Assembly (NCBI GenBank): GCA_963662245.2
Contig: CAXXVQ010000010.1
Coordinates: 1-64,000, forward strand
Direction of reading: 5' to 3'
DNA length: 64,000 nucleotides
Source: JAFGVL01 sp963662245
Lineage (GTDB): Bacteria; Bacteroidota; Bacteroidia; Bacteroidales; Paludibacteraceae
Shown here: positions 9,988 to 17,832 of the stretch, one piece after another
How positions within the stretch are numbered: position 1 is the first letter of the stretch
How the letters are laid out: each line of letters starts with the position of its first letter
Translations under genes and position numbers: made by a program
Notes under the pieces: model-generated
Seen by the model: the letters and a program-made list of their open reading frames with translations, nothing else
The model's database searches: none
Told to the model about the DNA's origin: nothing

Positions 9988-10473
9988 TTAATCTAGTTTC
10001 TTAGACCAAAAGAACATCTTAGGTTTTGCATCAGCAAATTCGCTATCAATATATAATGTTTGTGCTTTTACATTATCTTCTCTAACCTCTAAAGTTACTT
10101 TACAGCAGTTCTTTTCTTTAGCTGTTTCAATCACTTTATCAAGCAACATTCTACCATATCCTTTACCTCTAAATACGGGGTCTACAATAATATCATGTAG
10201 ATTCAAATATGGTTTTGCATGGAAGGTTGAGAAGTTTTCAAAGAATGTTACCAAACCTACAGCATCATTCCCATGAATTGCGAATAACACATACGCACAT
10301 GGATTTGTATTTAAACCATCAACCAAACGCAATTGTTGAAGTTTTGTTAGGGGAGTTCCACCACCCATTTCGTCTTCGATATATATATTGATTAGTTCTA
10401 CTAATCTATTTAAATGAGCAGGATTATTATAATCGCAGTACTCAAATTCTACTTCTTCCGGATTTATTTTCAT
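9988..10473 (-). CDS. GNAT-family N-acetyltransferase
   Basis: The 161-residue protein has the GNAT acetyl-CoA-binding motif A, VDPVFRGKGYGRMLLDKVIE (R/Q-x-x-G-x-G/A pattern), preceded by the beta-strand YLNLHDIIV and followed by CKVTLEVREDNVKAQTLY. The length fits a single GNAT domain. Its substrate cannot be inferred. It is on the same strand as nifA, 80 nt downstream, so readthrough from nifA is possible. Confidence 0.85.
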   Translation of the reverse strand: MKINPEEVEFEYCDYNNPAHLNRLVELINIYIEDEMGGGTPLTKLQQLRLVDGLNTNPCAYVLFAIHGNDAVGLVTFFENFSTFHAKPYLNLHDIIVDPVFRGKGYGRMLLDKVIETAKEKNCCKVTLEVREDNVKAQTLYIDSEFADAKPKMFFWSKKLD

Positions 10474-10553
10474 AACAGCAATTTCAAATTTAAGATTCCT
10501 GATTTCAAGTTGTTTTTAATGTGAAATTTGGAATATGAAATATTAAATTTCTT

Positions 10554-12128
10554 TTATTCGTCTTTCGCTTTTTGAGTTTTAAAACGACGAGCATCAATAT
10601 CATATTTCTTTAATCTAATACCCATCATTCTCTCTGTTATACCCATTTTCTCAGCAGCTTTAGTAATATTACCTTTTGTGCTGATTAAGCTATCTTGAAT
10701 AATTTGTTTCTCTAATTTACCAAGTATTGTTTCCAATGTGCCTTGAGCTGCTGAATTTGATGAAACTGCATTTTGTAGAGTAGGAGGTAAATCATGTGAA
10801 CGGATTACCCCATCTTGACTCAAAATACAAGCACGCTCCATACAGTTTTCAAGCTCACGAATATTACCGGGCCAGTGATACACCATAAGCATATCAATTG
10901 CTGATGCAGAAATGCGTTTGATGTTTTTACCATGCTTTTCGTTGAACTTTTCTACAAAGTGATCAGCTAACGCCGGAATATCATTGATACGCTCACGAAG
11001 AGATGGTACAAAGATTGGGAAAACATTGATTCGATAATATAAATCCTCGCGAAAGTGATCTTCTTTAATTAAATCCTCTAAATTGCGATTTGTAGCACAA
11101 ATAACTCGAACATCAACCTTTACCGGAGTAGAACTACCTAGGCGTTCAATTTCTCGTTGTTGTAATACACGAAGAAGTTTTACCTGAACTGGTGCAGGCA
11201 CATCTCCAACCTCATCTAAGAATATTGTCCCTCCATTAGCAGCTTCAAAACGACCAATGCGTTGCGATGCAGCACCCGTAAAGGCTCCTTTTTCGTGACC
11301 AAATAACTCGCTTTCAATCAAACTTTCTGGCAATGCTGCACAGTTTACTTTGATAAAAGGCTTACCTTTTCGTAGACTGTTAAAGTGAATAGCTTCAGCA
11401 ACCAATTCTTTACCAACACCACTTTCACCTCTAATAAGTACTGTAGCATCAGTAGGGCTTACGCTTTCAATCAATGAAAACACTTCTTGCATTTTGCTAG
11501 AGTTCCCCTTTATATTTGACGGAACAATGCGCTCCTTAAGGTTATTTTTAAGTGCGCGGTTTTCTTCGCGTAGAGTTGCTAGTTCTTCAATATTTTCTTG
11601 AATACGACGAACAGCACGACCAATCATTGACCCTATGATGTATAATAATCGTTCATCATTGGCAAAGTTTAAACTTTGACGATATGTTTTGTGTAAACTT
11701 ACCGTTCCAAGTACTTCATATTTATAACGAATAGGAACACATATAAATGACACATCTTCTTTATCAATTTTTAGAGGTGCATTCGTTTTGTTTTTAAATC
11801 CAGGTGAAGCAGATGTCTTGGGAACAACAACAGCTTCTCTAGTTTCAACAACGCGACCGATTATACCTTCACCTAACTTATAAGTAATATTCTTAATATC
11901 ATCAAGATCAATTCCATAAGTAGCTTCAAAATGAATAGTATCATTAGAACGATTGTGTGTAGTAAGTAGGATTCGTTCTGCGCCTAAGTGTTTACCCACC
12001 AAGTCCATAACCAATTGCAGGTTAATGTTTTTTTCAAATAGTGCATTACTGATTTCTAGTAACAGGTTTAATTCCCGCTTTCCGTAACAATCAGAATAAG
12101 CATCGCAATGTCCTGTTTGTAAACTCAT
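10554..12128 (-). CDS. nifA: Nif-specific sigma-54 activator NifA
   Basis: The 524-residue activator has an N-terminal GAF domain (about 20-170, with the NifA-like GEGIIGRVVETREAVVVPK) and an AAA+ domain (about 205-430) with Walker A GESGVGKE, the sigma-54 contact loop GAFTGA and Walker B GGTIFLDEVGD. A Fis-type C-terminal helix-turn-helix follows (GNITKAAEKMGITERMMGIR). It should bind upstream sites and activate sigma-54 promoters of nif genes. The linker holds NCMERAC, two cysteines that recall the oxygen-sensing linker of some NifA proteins, but with different spacing. Confidence 0.92.
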   Translation of the reverse strand: MSLQTGHCDAYSDCYGKRELNLLLEISNALFEKNINLQLVMDLVGKHLGAERILLTTHNRSNDTIHFEATYGIDLDDIKNITYKLGEGIIGRVVETREAVVVPKTSASPGFKNKTNAPLKIDKEDVSFICVPIRYKYEVLGTVSLHKTYRQSLNFANDERLLYIIGSMIGRAVRRIQENIEELATLREENRALKNNLKERIVPSNIKGNSSKMQEVFSLIESVSPTDATVLIRGESGVGKELVAEAIHFNSLRKGKPFIKVNCAALPESLIESELFGHEKGAFTGAASQRIGRFEAANGGTIFLDEVGDVPAPVQVKLLRVLQQREIERLGSSTPVKVDVRVICATNRNLEDLIKEDHFREDLYYRINVFPIFVPSLRERINDIPALADHFVEKFNEKHGKNIKRISASAIDMLMVYHWPGNIRELENCMERACILSQDGVIRSHDLPPTLQNAVSSNSAAQGTLETILGKLEKQIIQDSLISTKGNITKAAEKMGITERMMGIRLKKYDIDARRFKTQKAKDE

Positions 12129-12235
12129 TTTGTTCGGTTTTTTAGATTAGTAGTTTGTGTGTGTCTCATAAAATCAGATCAATGCAGTCATAATGATAGC
12201 ATATCAATAATATTAGTATCAATATGATTATTGCA

Positions 12236-12266
12236 CAAAGATATATCATAATGATTTTATATCAAA
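12236..12266 (-). promoter_or_regulatory. Bacteroidota-type promoter of nifA
   Basis: On the minus strand TTTG (12266-12263) is followed after exactly 19 nt by TATCTTTG (12243-12236). This matches the TTTG-N19-TAnnTTTG consensus. It predicts a leader of about 100 nt before the nifA ATG at 12128, so nifA itself appears to use the housekeeping sigma factor. Confidence 0.7.
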
Positions 12267-12324
12267 TATATTTTTGTCTTTTATAACATTTTAGTTTGGT
12301 ATTACTTACATTTTGGTCATGATA

Positions 12325-12341
12325 TGTAATAATGTATTACA
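12325..12341. promoter_or_regulatory. Palindromic operator candidate in the nifA-trmO intergenic region
   Basis: TGTAATA-ATG-TATTACA is a perfect 7-bp dyad in the 369-bp divergent region between nifA and trmO. It resembles a NifA site (TGT-N10-ACA) but the spacing is N11, so another dimeric regulator is as likely. The rest of this AT-rich region shows TGGCACG at 12406 but no -12 GC. Confidence 0.4.
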
Positions 12342-12497
12342 AATATGTCAAAATATATAGCAAAGCAAATACGCTTAAATGCCTATATATCAAGAAATTA
12401 CAACAATGGCACGATAATAGTAAAAACTGAAAAATAAAAAAACACATATATGTCGTTATAAATTGAATTTGATAACGGCTTTGAAAAAGGGGGGTAT

Positions 12498-13013
12498 ATG
12501 ACAAATTTTGGAAATAACACAATAAGCTTTGAACCGATTGGTGTCATCCATACAGAGTTTAAAGAGGTAGAAGATATTCCAATTCATCCATTTAGTGGAA
12601 AGGAAGCAAAAGGATACATTGAACTTTTACCAAAATTCGAAGCGGCATTAAAAGACTTAGAAGGCTTTACTCATATTACATTAATATATTATCTACACAA
12701 AGCTGAGGAATATGAGTTGGAAGTAACACCTTATATAGATACTGAGCCTCATGGAGTTTTTGCAACGAGAGTAGCTGCAAGACCAAATCCAATAGGTTTA
12801 TCTACCGTTCGACTTGAGAATATTAAAGGTAATATTATTAATATCACAGAGCTCGACATCATGGATGGTACACCTCTATTAGATATTAAACCTTACTATA
12901 AGTTATTTGACAACCGAATGACAGCGGTATCCGGATGGCTTGAAAATATTAAAGATCTTTCAAAAGCTAAAGCACCGGTTATTAAGAAAAGAAAACCTAC
13001 TACCGAAGATTGA
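12498..13013 (+). CDS. trmO: tRNA (N6-threonylcarbamoyladenosine-37) methyltransferase TrmO/TsaA family
   Basis: The 171-residue protein shows the TsaA/TrmO fold landmarks: IGVIHTEF at the start, LEGFTHITLIYYLHKA, then HGVFATRVAARPNPIGLSTVRL and LDIMDGTPLLDIKPY. TrmO methylates t6A37 in a threonine tRNA using SAM. The start is preceded by an unusually strong purine run (AAAAAGGGGGG). It leads an operon with the molbindin and ModE-type genes (22 and 5 nt gaps). Association of TsaA-like genes with molybdate or nif loci is known from other microbes; its role here is unclear. Confidence 0.88.
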   Translation: MTNFGNNTISFEPIGVIHTEFKEVEDIPIHPFSGKEAKGYIELLPKFEAALKDLEGFTHITLIYYLHKAEEYELEVTPYIDTEPHGVFATRVAARPNPIGLSTVRLENIKGNIINITELDIMDGTPLLDIKPYYKLFDNRMTAVSGWLENIKDLSKAKAPVIKKRKPTTED

Positions 13014-13035
13014 TTAACCATAAAAAACTACTAAA

Positions 13036-13248
13036 ATGAAATTAAGTGCAAGAAATACCTTAAAAGGTAAAATCGTAGAAATTAAGCCTGGTGTTGTTAC
13101 TGCAAAAATAAAACTAGACTTGGGAAATGACAATGTTATTAATGCCATTATCTCTGTTGATAGTATTGATGATCTAGAATTGAAAGTAGGGGACGAAGCT
13201 TTTGCTATTGTCAAGTCTACGGAAGTAATGATTGGAAAAGAGGAGTAA
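13036..13248 (+). CDS. mop: Molbindin (single Mop domain)
   Basis: The 70-residue protein is a lone Mop/TOBE domain beginning with the classic MKLSARNTLKGKIVEIKPG, followed by VTAKIKLDLG and the C-terminal DEAFAIVKSTEVMIG. Such proteins form oligomers that store or buffer molybdate. ModC in this window lacks its usual C-terminal Mop domain, so this protein may supply that function separately. It lies between trmO and the ModE-type regulator. Confidence 0.92.
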   Translation: MKLSARNTLKGKIVEIKPGVVTAKIKLDLGNDNVINAIISVDSIDDLELKVGDEAFAIVKSTEVMIGKEE

Positions 13249-13253
13249 ATATC

Positions 13254-13610
13254 ATGGATTTATGTTCGAAATATTCAATTGATGGTGCTTTTGTAATTCA
13301 CAAAGACGGCGAGGTGTTCTTTGGTCCGACACAATATAAATTATTGCGCCAGATTATCAAAGATGGTTCTATCAATGCGGCATCCAAAAGCTTGAATATT
13401 TCATATCAACATGCATGGTCCGTAATTGATAAGATGAACAAACTCGGTCAAATACCTATTGTTATCCGACAAAAAGGTGGTAAAGATGGAGGAGGTTGCC
13501 GTATTAGCGAATACGGTATGAAACTATACGAAGAATTTTCACGCAGAGAACAAATGTTCAAAGAATTTCTTGAATTAATGAACGATGGTTTAGATGGAGA
13601 CTTTCTGTAG
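13254..13610 (+). CDS. modE: ModE-type winged-helix regulator (N-terminal domain only)
   Basis: The 118-residue protein consists of the LysR-like winged-helix DNA-binding domain of ModE: FGPTQYKLLRQIIKDGSINAASKSLNISYQHAWSVIDKMNK, then GKDGGGCRISEYGMKLYEEF. The molybdate-binding Mop repeats of E. coli ModE are absent. Sensing may depend on the adjacent molbindin, which is inference. It is 5 nt downstream of the molbindin gene and upstream of the porin-modABC genes it probably controls. Confidence 0.85.
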   Translation: MDLCSKYSIDGAFVIHKDGEVFFGPTQYKLLRQIIKDGSINAASKSLNISYQHAWSVIDKMNKLGQIPIVIRQKGGKDGGGCRISEYGMKLYEEFSRREQMFKEFLELMNDGLDGDFL

Positions 13611-13626
13611 TTTTATTTACTAGGCG

Positions 13627-13645
13627 TTATCTTTTTTATAGATAA
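13627..13645. promoter_or_regulatory. ModE-like dyad upstream of the porin-modABC genes
   Basis: TTATCT-N7-AGATAA, set in GCGTTATC...GATAAAG, resembles the inverted TATA-rich arms of ModE operators. It lies just after the modE-like gene and about 170 nt before the porin start. The assignment is by analogy only. Confidence 0.35.
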
Positions 13646-13650
13646 AGATA

Positions 13651-13730
13651 CTTCGACTACGCTCAGCAATAAAGACACGGCGACTGAGCAAAGCCAAACT
13701 AAAACTATCAGTATCTGAGCGAAGTCGAAG
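13651..13730. repeat. REP-like hairpin (CTTCGACT...AGTCGAAG)
   Basis: CTTCGACTACGCTCAG (13651-13666) and CTGAGCGAAGTCGAAG (13715-13730) pair with one mismatch over 16 bp. A further GACTGAGCAAAG unit lies between them. Such CTTCGACT/CTGAGCGAAG elements are common dispersed intergenic repeats in Bacteroidota. It could act as terminator or attenuator before the mod genes. Confidence 0.6.
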
Positions 13731-13738
13731 ATAAGAAA

Positions 13739-13780
13739 AACCGATGCACACTCACCGGAAAATGAAATGATGCATCGGTT
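13739..13780 (+). promoter_or_regulatory. Strong hairpin in the 5' leader of the porin gene
   Basis: AACCGATGCA and TGCATCGGTT form a perfect 10-bp stem with a 22-nt loop that itself holds CACCGG. It lies 37 nt before the porin ATG. No T run follows, so it looks more like a leader structure than a terminator. I could not match it to the Moco riboswitch. Confidence 0.45.
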
Positions 13781-13817
13781 AAATAAATAAAATTTATTCA
13801 TTACAAATTTACAAATT

Positions 13818-15104
13818 ATGAACCGAATGATGAAAAAGCAAGGAGTATTATTTACTCTTATTGCTATGGGCATAGCAGGTGCTAATGCTCAGAAAGTGAC
13901 TGTTAATGCAGAATTCAGACCGCGAACTGAGTATCGTAAAGGCTATAAAAAACCTTTGGCAGATAGTGTCGATGCAGCTCTGGTTACTATCCAACGCACC
14001 AGACTTGGGGTTGATTACAAAAGCAATGCCTTGCAAGCTAAAGTTACTTTACAAGCATCAAGTGTTTTTGGAGAAACAACTACAAAAGAAGGAACAAGCG
14101 TAGGTGTATACGAAGCTTGGGCTGATGTATTATTATTAAATGGATTAAGTTTAAAAGCTGGTCGTCAGGGGGTTCAGTATGAAGATGGTCGCTTGTTCAG
14201 CAAAGCAAACTGGAGTAACACCGGTAATGCTCATGACTTAGGTTTATTAAAGTACCGCTCAACTATTGTAGATGCAGATTTAGGTTTTGCCTATGGAAAT
14301 GCATCTTTAGTTTCTCAAGAATCTGCTTATACAGTTGACAAAATGTACAAAACATTAGCATTTGGTCACTTTGAAAAAGGACTTGATAATGGTCTGAAAT
14401 TTACAGTTTTAGGAGTGGATGAAGGTTACCAAGAAGGTACAACTAACGAACTCATTAAGAAGAACTATCATCGATACACAGCAGGAGGTACCGTTGCTTT
14501 AAAGAATGATTCTTTACCCATTGATTTCTTATTTACCGGTTATTATCAATTTGGCGACGGAACGCTTCCCGGTAAAACTGACTACCTAGATTTGAATGCT
14601 TATTTATTATCTATCAAAGCAAATTATGCTATCACTAAAGCATTTGGTCTTTCATTAGGTTATGATTATTTCTCAGGCACAACTACTGAAGATCTAGCAA
14701 AAGGAGAGGAAGTAAATACTTTCAATAGATTTAGTTTCTCAGGTAACCACGGATTTAATGGTTATATGGACTACTGGGCAACACTACCTAATGGTGGTTT
14801 AAGCAATATTTACGGAGGAGCCGGATATAAATTTAACAAGAAACTAAAAATCAATGCCATGTACTATTTATTCAGTTTAGCTGAAGATATGAGTGGGATT
14901 GACAGCAAGGATTTAGGTTCGGAACTGGACATTACTTTAGATTATAAACTAAGCAAGGAAACAGCATTGCAACTTGGTTGGTCTACATACTTCACAACTA
15001 AAAGTTACGATTCTTTAAAGAAACAAACAGGAGTGGACACACAGTCTCCTCAGTACGCATATATTATGTTAACTATAAAACCTGAGATTTTTTCTAATAA
15101 ATAG
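13818..15104 (+). CDS. Outer-membrane porin associated with the molybdate operon
   Basis: The 428-residue protein has a signal peptide (FTLIAMGIAGANAQ) and alternating beta-strand sequence throughout, with porin landmarks such as AEFRPRTEYRKGY near the start, LKAGRQGVQYEDGRLF and LGYDYFSGTT. It resembles the alginate-export/porin family of Bacteroidota. Its position directly before modABC suggests it lets molybdate or a related anion cross the outer membrane; that specificity is inference. The start ATG at 13818 is followed by two more Met codons that could also serve. Confidence 0.75.
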   Translation: MNRMMKKQGVLFTLIAMGIAGANAQKVTVNAEFRPRTEYRKGYKKPLADSVDAALVTIQRTRLGVDYKSNALQAKVTLQASSVFGETTTKEGTSVGVYEAWADVLLLNGLSLKAGRQGVQYEDGRLFSKANWSNTGNAHDLGLLKYRSTIVDADLGFAYGNASLVSQESAYTVDKMYKTLAFGHFEKGLDNGLKFTVLGVDEGYQEGTTNELIKKNYHRYTAGGTVALKNDSLPIDFLFTGYYQFGDGTLPGKTDYLDLNAYLLSIKANYAITKAFGLSLGYDYFSGTTTEDLAKGEEVNTFNRFSFSGNHGFNGYMDYWATLPNGGLSNIYGGAGYKFNKKLKINAMYYLFSLAEDMSGIDSKDLGSELDITLDYKLSKETALQLGWSTYFTTKSYDSLKKQTGVDTQSPQYAYIMLTIKPEIFSNK

Positions 15105-15154
15105 AACTAGAAAAGTGGGGGATTGAATATTAAAACAAGATAAAATTAAGAATT

Positions 15155-15895
15155 ATGAAAAAAATAATTATAAGCTTAGCCATTTGTTTAGCAGCAGTAT
15201 CAGTTTCGGCTCAAGCAGTTAAAGTGGCAGCTGCAGCAAATCTTAGAAATGTATTAACAGAGATCAAAGAGATGTACATAAAAGAATATCCTAAAGAAAA
15301 AGTAGATATTACTTTTGGTTCATCAGGAAAACTAACGCAACAAATATTAAATGGTGCTCCTTTTGAATTCTTTATGGCTGCCAATAAAAAATACCCAATG
15401 AGTTTACAGACTAAAGGAGCAACATCTGGAAAAGTAGTTACCTATGCTTACGGAAAACTTGTAATGTGGAGTAGTAGTGTGGATGTTTCAAAAGGCAAAG
15501 CTTTATTAACCAGTGCTAGCGTAAAAAAAATATCTGTAGCTAAACCAGAAACAGCACCATATGGTGACAGAACTATTGAATATTTCAAACGACTTGGATT
15601 GTTTGAAGATTTAGGAAGTAAAATCGTATATGCAGATAATATTGCTCAAGCGGCACAATTTGCTTACACAGGAAATGCAGAACTAGGATTTACCGCTATG
15701 TCATTGGTATTGTCTCCGGATATGCAAAGCAAAGGTAAATATTACATTATTCCCGAAGATCAATATTCACCAATAGAGCAAGCTTGTGTGTTATTAAAAT
15801 CATATAATTATAACCCAAAAGCTGCAAAATTCATGAAATATGTTTTGGACAAAAAACTAGCTCCGGTTTGGGAAAAATGGGGATACAAGAACTAA
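15155..15895 (+). CDS. modA: Molybdate ABC transporter substrate-binding protein
   Basis: The 246-residue periplasmic protein has a signal peptide (MKKIIISLAICLAAVSVSAQ). ModA landmarks are VAAAANLRNVLTEI, ITFGSSGKLTQQILNGAPFEFFMAA and AKPETAPYGDRTIEYFKRLG, which contribute the Ser/Ala/Tyr oxyanion contacts. ADNIAQAAQFAYTGNAELGFTA completes the site. It captures molybdate (or tungstate) for ModBC and so feeds FeMo-co synthesis. It lies 50 nt after the porin gene and probably shares its transcript. Confidence 0.93.
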   Translation: MKKIIISLAICLAAVSVSAQAVKVAAAANLRNVLTEIKEMYIKEYPKEKVDITFGSSGKLTQQILNGAPFEFFMAANKKYPMSLQTKGATSGKVVTYAYGKLVMWSSSVDVSKGKALLTSASVKKISVAKPETAPYGDRTIEYFKRLGLFEDLGSKIVYADNIAQAAQFAYTGNAELGFTAMSLVLSPDMQSKGKYYIIPEDQYSPIEQACVLLKSYNYNPKAAKFMKYVLDKKLAPVWEKWGYKN

Positions 15896-15985
15896 TGTGC
15901 TAATAACTCAATATGCTAATATGCCAATTAATATTACACATAAAATAGATGATATACATTGGCATATTGGCACATTAATCTAATT
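15893..15985. repeat. Octamer-based inverted repeat between modA and modB
   Basis: Units related to TGTGCTAA/TATGCTAA on the left are answered by ATTGGCAT/ATTGGCAC on the right (TATGCCAATTAAT ... ATTGGCATATTGGCAC), giving a long imperfect hairpin. It belongs to the same octamer family as the repeats after nifE, nifN and fdx. Its position inside an operon suggests an intercistronic mRNA structure. Confidence 0.6.
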
Positions 15986-15991
15986 ATAATT

Positions 15992-16660
15992 ATGAACGCC
16001 GAATTTATTGATACTCTTTGGATTACAGGGAAGTTAGCTTTTCTTACCACGCTAATATTGTTTATTATCGGGCTACCTGTTGCGTATTTCTTAAGCTTCG
16101 TGCGCTTTCGAGTTAAAGCGATTATAGAAGCTCTAATAAGTATGCCTATGGTACTGCCTCCAACAGTAATAGGATATTACATGCTAGTAGCATACAGTCC
16201 TAAAAATGCTTTTGGGGCGTGGCTAGAGAGTGCTTTAAATGTGCGTTTAGCTTTTAGTTTTGAGGGAGTTTTAATCGCTAGTGTGGTATTTGGACTGCCA
16301 TTTATGATACAACCTCTACAAAGTGGGTTAATGCAGTTGCCAAACAGCTTACGAGAAGCTTCATATACACTGGGAAAATCTAAAACAACCACTTTTTTCA
16401 GAGTGTTACTACCTAATATTAAACCATCCATTATTACAGCCGTAGCTCTTACATTCGCGCACTGCATTGGTGAGTTCGGTATTGTGTTGATGGTAGGAGG
16501 TAACATGCCCGGAGAAACCAGAGTGGCATCTATCGCCATCTATGATGAAGTACAAGCCTTGAATTATGACACAGCAAATCAATATGCATTTGTACTATTT
16601 TTAGTGTCATTAGTGATCTTAACAGTTATTTATAGTGTAAAACAAAAACCCTTATTATAA
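15992..16660 (+). CDS. modB: Molybdate ABC transporter permease
   Basis: The 222-residue inner-membrane protein has about five hydrophobic helices and the permease EAA loop (LREASYTLGKSKTTTFFRVLLPNIKPSI), typical of ModB. The ATG at 15992 (MNAEFIDTLW) is chosen over upstream in-frame codons because the extra N-terminal residues are not conserved-looking and are encoded by the repeat region. It overlaps modC by one base (TAATG), implying translational coupling. Confidence 0.93.
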   Translation: MNAEFIDTLWITGKLAFLTTLILFIIGLPVAYFLSFVRFRVKAIIEALISMPMVLPPTVIGYYMLVAYSPKNAFGAWLESALNVRLAFSFEGVLIASVVFGLPFMIQPLQSGLMQLPNSLREASYTLGKSKTTTFFRVLLPNIKPSIITAVALTFAHCIGEFGIVLMVGGNMPGETRVASIAIYDEVQALNYDTANQYAFVLFLVSLVILTVIYSVKQKPLL

Positions 16661-17319
16661 TGCTTAGTATTGATGTAAAAAGAACCATGTTAACCACTGA
16701 CGGTGAAAGACAATTACACTTAAATGTGGATATTCCTGTTGGAAAATTAGTATGTATCTTCGGAAAATCAGGAGCAGGTAAAACTACGACTTTACGCATG
16801 CTGGCAGGGCTTATTGAACCGGAAGAGGGAAGTATTCGCTATGAAAACAATGTGTGGTTTGATTCTAAAAAGAAAATCAGGAGCAAACCTCAAGCTCGCG
16901 ATATAGGTTACATGTTTCAAGATTATGCTTTATTCCCAAATATGACTGTAGAAGGCAATATTCGCTTTGGACAAGTGGAACCAAATCAAGAAGAGGTGGA
17001 AAGATTACTTACAATGTTTGATCTTACAAAACTTCGGAACCAAAAACCGCTGCGACTTTCTGGTGGACAAAAACAACGCTGTGCACTTGCGCGTGCTTTG
17101 GCGCGTAAACCGAAGTTGCTCTTGCTTGATGAGCCATTATCATCTCTAGATGCAGAAATGCGCATATCGCTTCAGGAGGAAATCCTAAAAGCACACAAGC
17201 ACATGAATGTTACTACCATAATGATTAGCCATGATCGTGAAGAAATTAAGAAAATGGCGGATTATGTAATCACCCTTAAAAAAGGGGAGTGTGAGTTATT
17301 AGAAGTGGTGAATTTTTAA
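16660..17319 (+). CDS. modC: Molybdate ABC transporter ATP-binding protein (short form)
   Basis: The 219-residue ATPase has Walker A FGKSGAGKTTTLR, signature LSGGQKQRCALARAL, Walker B LLLLDEPLSSLDAE and the H-loop ISHDREE. At 219 residues it lacks the C-terminal TOBE/Mop domain of classical ModC (about 350 residues); a separate molbindin lies upstream in the locus. Its last codons overlap the stop of a truncated rhuM fragment on the other strand, so the 3' end may mark an old recombination point. Confidence 0.92.
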   Translation: MLSIDVKRTMLTTDGERQLHLNVDIPVGKLVCIFGKSGAGKTTTLRMLAGLIEPEEGSIRYENNVWFDSKKKIRSKPQARDIGYMFQDYALFPNMTVEGNIRFGQVEPNQEEVERLLTMFDLTKLRNQKPLRLSGGQKQRCALARALARKPKLLLLDEPLSSLDAEMRISLQEEILKAHKHMNVTTIMISHDREEIKKMADYVITLKKGECELLEVVNF

Positions 17320-17527
17320 AACATTTCTAAAGAATAATAAGTAACCTTATATTCTTTGCCATCACTGGCAGTTGTCAAGTAATCCTTGACAACTGAAAAT
17401 GAATCTAATTCATTTTCTCTCAATATATTAACTATATGTAAGCTTATGTTTTGCTTGGAGGTGGCAAAAAGTTCTGCGAGTTGGTTTTGGTTCAACCACA
17501 CGCTACCATCTTTGGCATAAAGTGCTA
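17316..17527 (-). pseudogene. rhuM-type gene, 3' portion (split by the prophage)
   Basis: Minus-strand frame LYAKDGSVWLNQNQLAELFA ... DYLTTASDGKEYKVTYYSLEM matches the N-terminal region of RhuM-family proteins. Its own start is 33.7 kb away at 51,286. Joined across the duplicated TAGCA it gives an 87-codon frame. Full RhuM proteins are about 330 residues, so the gene had also lost its C-terminus, where it abuts the modC stop, independently of the prophage. Confidence 0.85.
17523..17527. repeat. Target-site duplication copy (TAGCA), right-end side
   Basis: TGCTA on the plus strand (TAGCA in the rhuM sense) flanks the prophage here and recurs at 51,230-51,234. A 5-bp duplication is what Mu-family transposition makes. 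The cut position is uncertain by one base because the end alignment allows a shift. Confidence 0.75.
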
Positions 17528-17534
17528 ATTGAGG

Positions 17535-17552
17535 GGCAGAACAAAAGAAGCA
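17535..17552 (-). promoter_or_regulatory. Candidate MuA-binding site at the right end
   Basis: Read outward on the minus strand, TGCTTCTTTTGTTCTGCC matches the left-end site TGCGTGGATTGAATTGCC at 11 of 18 positions and lies 7 bp from the end. The remaining 280 bp up to 17,832 hold no gene; they contain the 17-bp inverted repeat listed next and a TGCGTGCATATTG at 17,755 that may be another weak site. Confidence 0.45.
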
Positions 17553-17668
17553 CAAAAGAGAAACATTTTAAAACCTTTGAGAAACAAAGCATTGAGGGTT
17601 TTGGTGTGATTCGGTCGACTGGATAAACACTGGTGAGTGACTGGTCTAAAAACGGCTAAAAACGGCAT

Positions 17669-17720
17669 AAAATAGGCACTTATACGGATACCATACGGTA
17701 AAAGTATAAGTGCCTATTTT
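17669..17720. repeat. Perfect 17-bp inverted repeat near the prophage right end
   Basis: AAAATAGGCACTTATAC and GTATAAGTGCCTATTTT pair perfectly across 18 nt. On the left it is preceded by two copies of CTAAAAACGG. It lies downstream of the last late gene, so terminator use is possible, but the long stem and lack of GC-rich core are unlike the other terminators here. Confidence 0.7.
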
Positions 17721-17832
17721 GTTTTGCTAATTGATAATATCATGTTATCATCAATGCGTGCATATTGTTTCAAATCGAATGATAACAAAAGTGTTTTTAT
17801 TGAATTGCCATAATTTAAACTTTTGTAGAGTT

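Noticed and set aside
12325..12341. Canonical NifA upstream activator site
   Set aside because: Spacing is TGT-N11-ACA instead of N10 and it lies beside nifA's own housekeeping-type promoter.
12337..12522. 61-codon minus-strand ORF in the nifA-trmO gap
   Set aside because: Very AT-rich, Phe/Leu/Tyr-rich, overlaps the trmO start; no coding support.
13739..13780. Moco (molybdenum cofactor) riboswitch
   Set aside because: Only a single hairpin is present; the multi-stem conserved sequence of the Moco RNA was not found.
17316..17555. ORF on the minus strand starting MCFFCSAPQLALY as an independent small gene
   Set aside because: Its first residues are read from prophage-end DNA; the true gene start is the rhuM fragment at 51,286.
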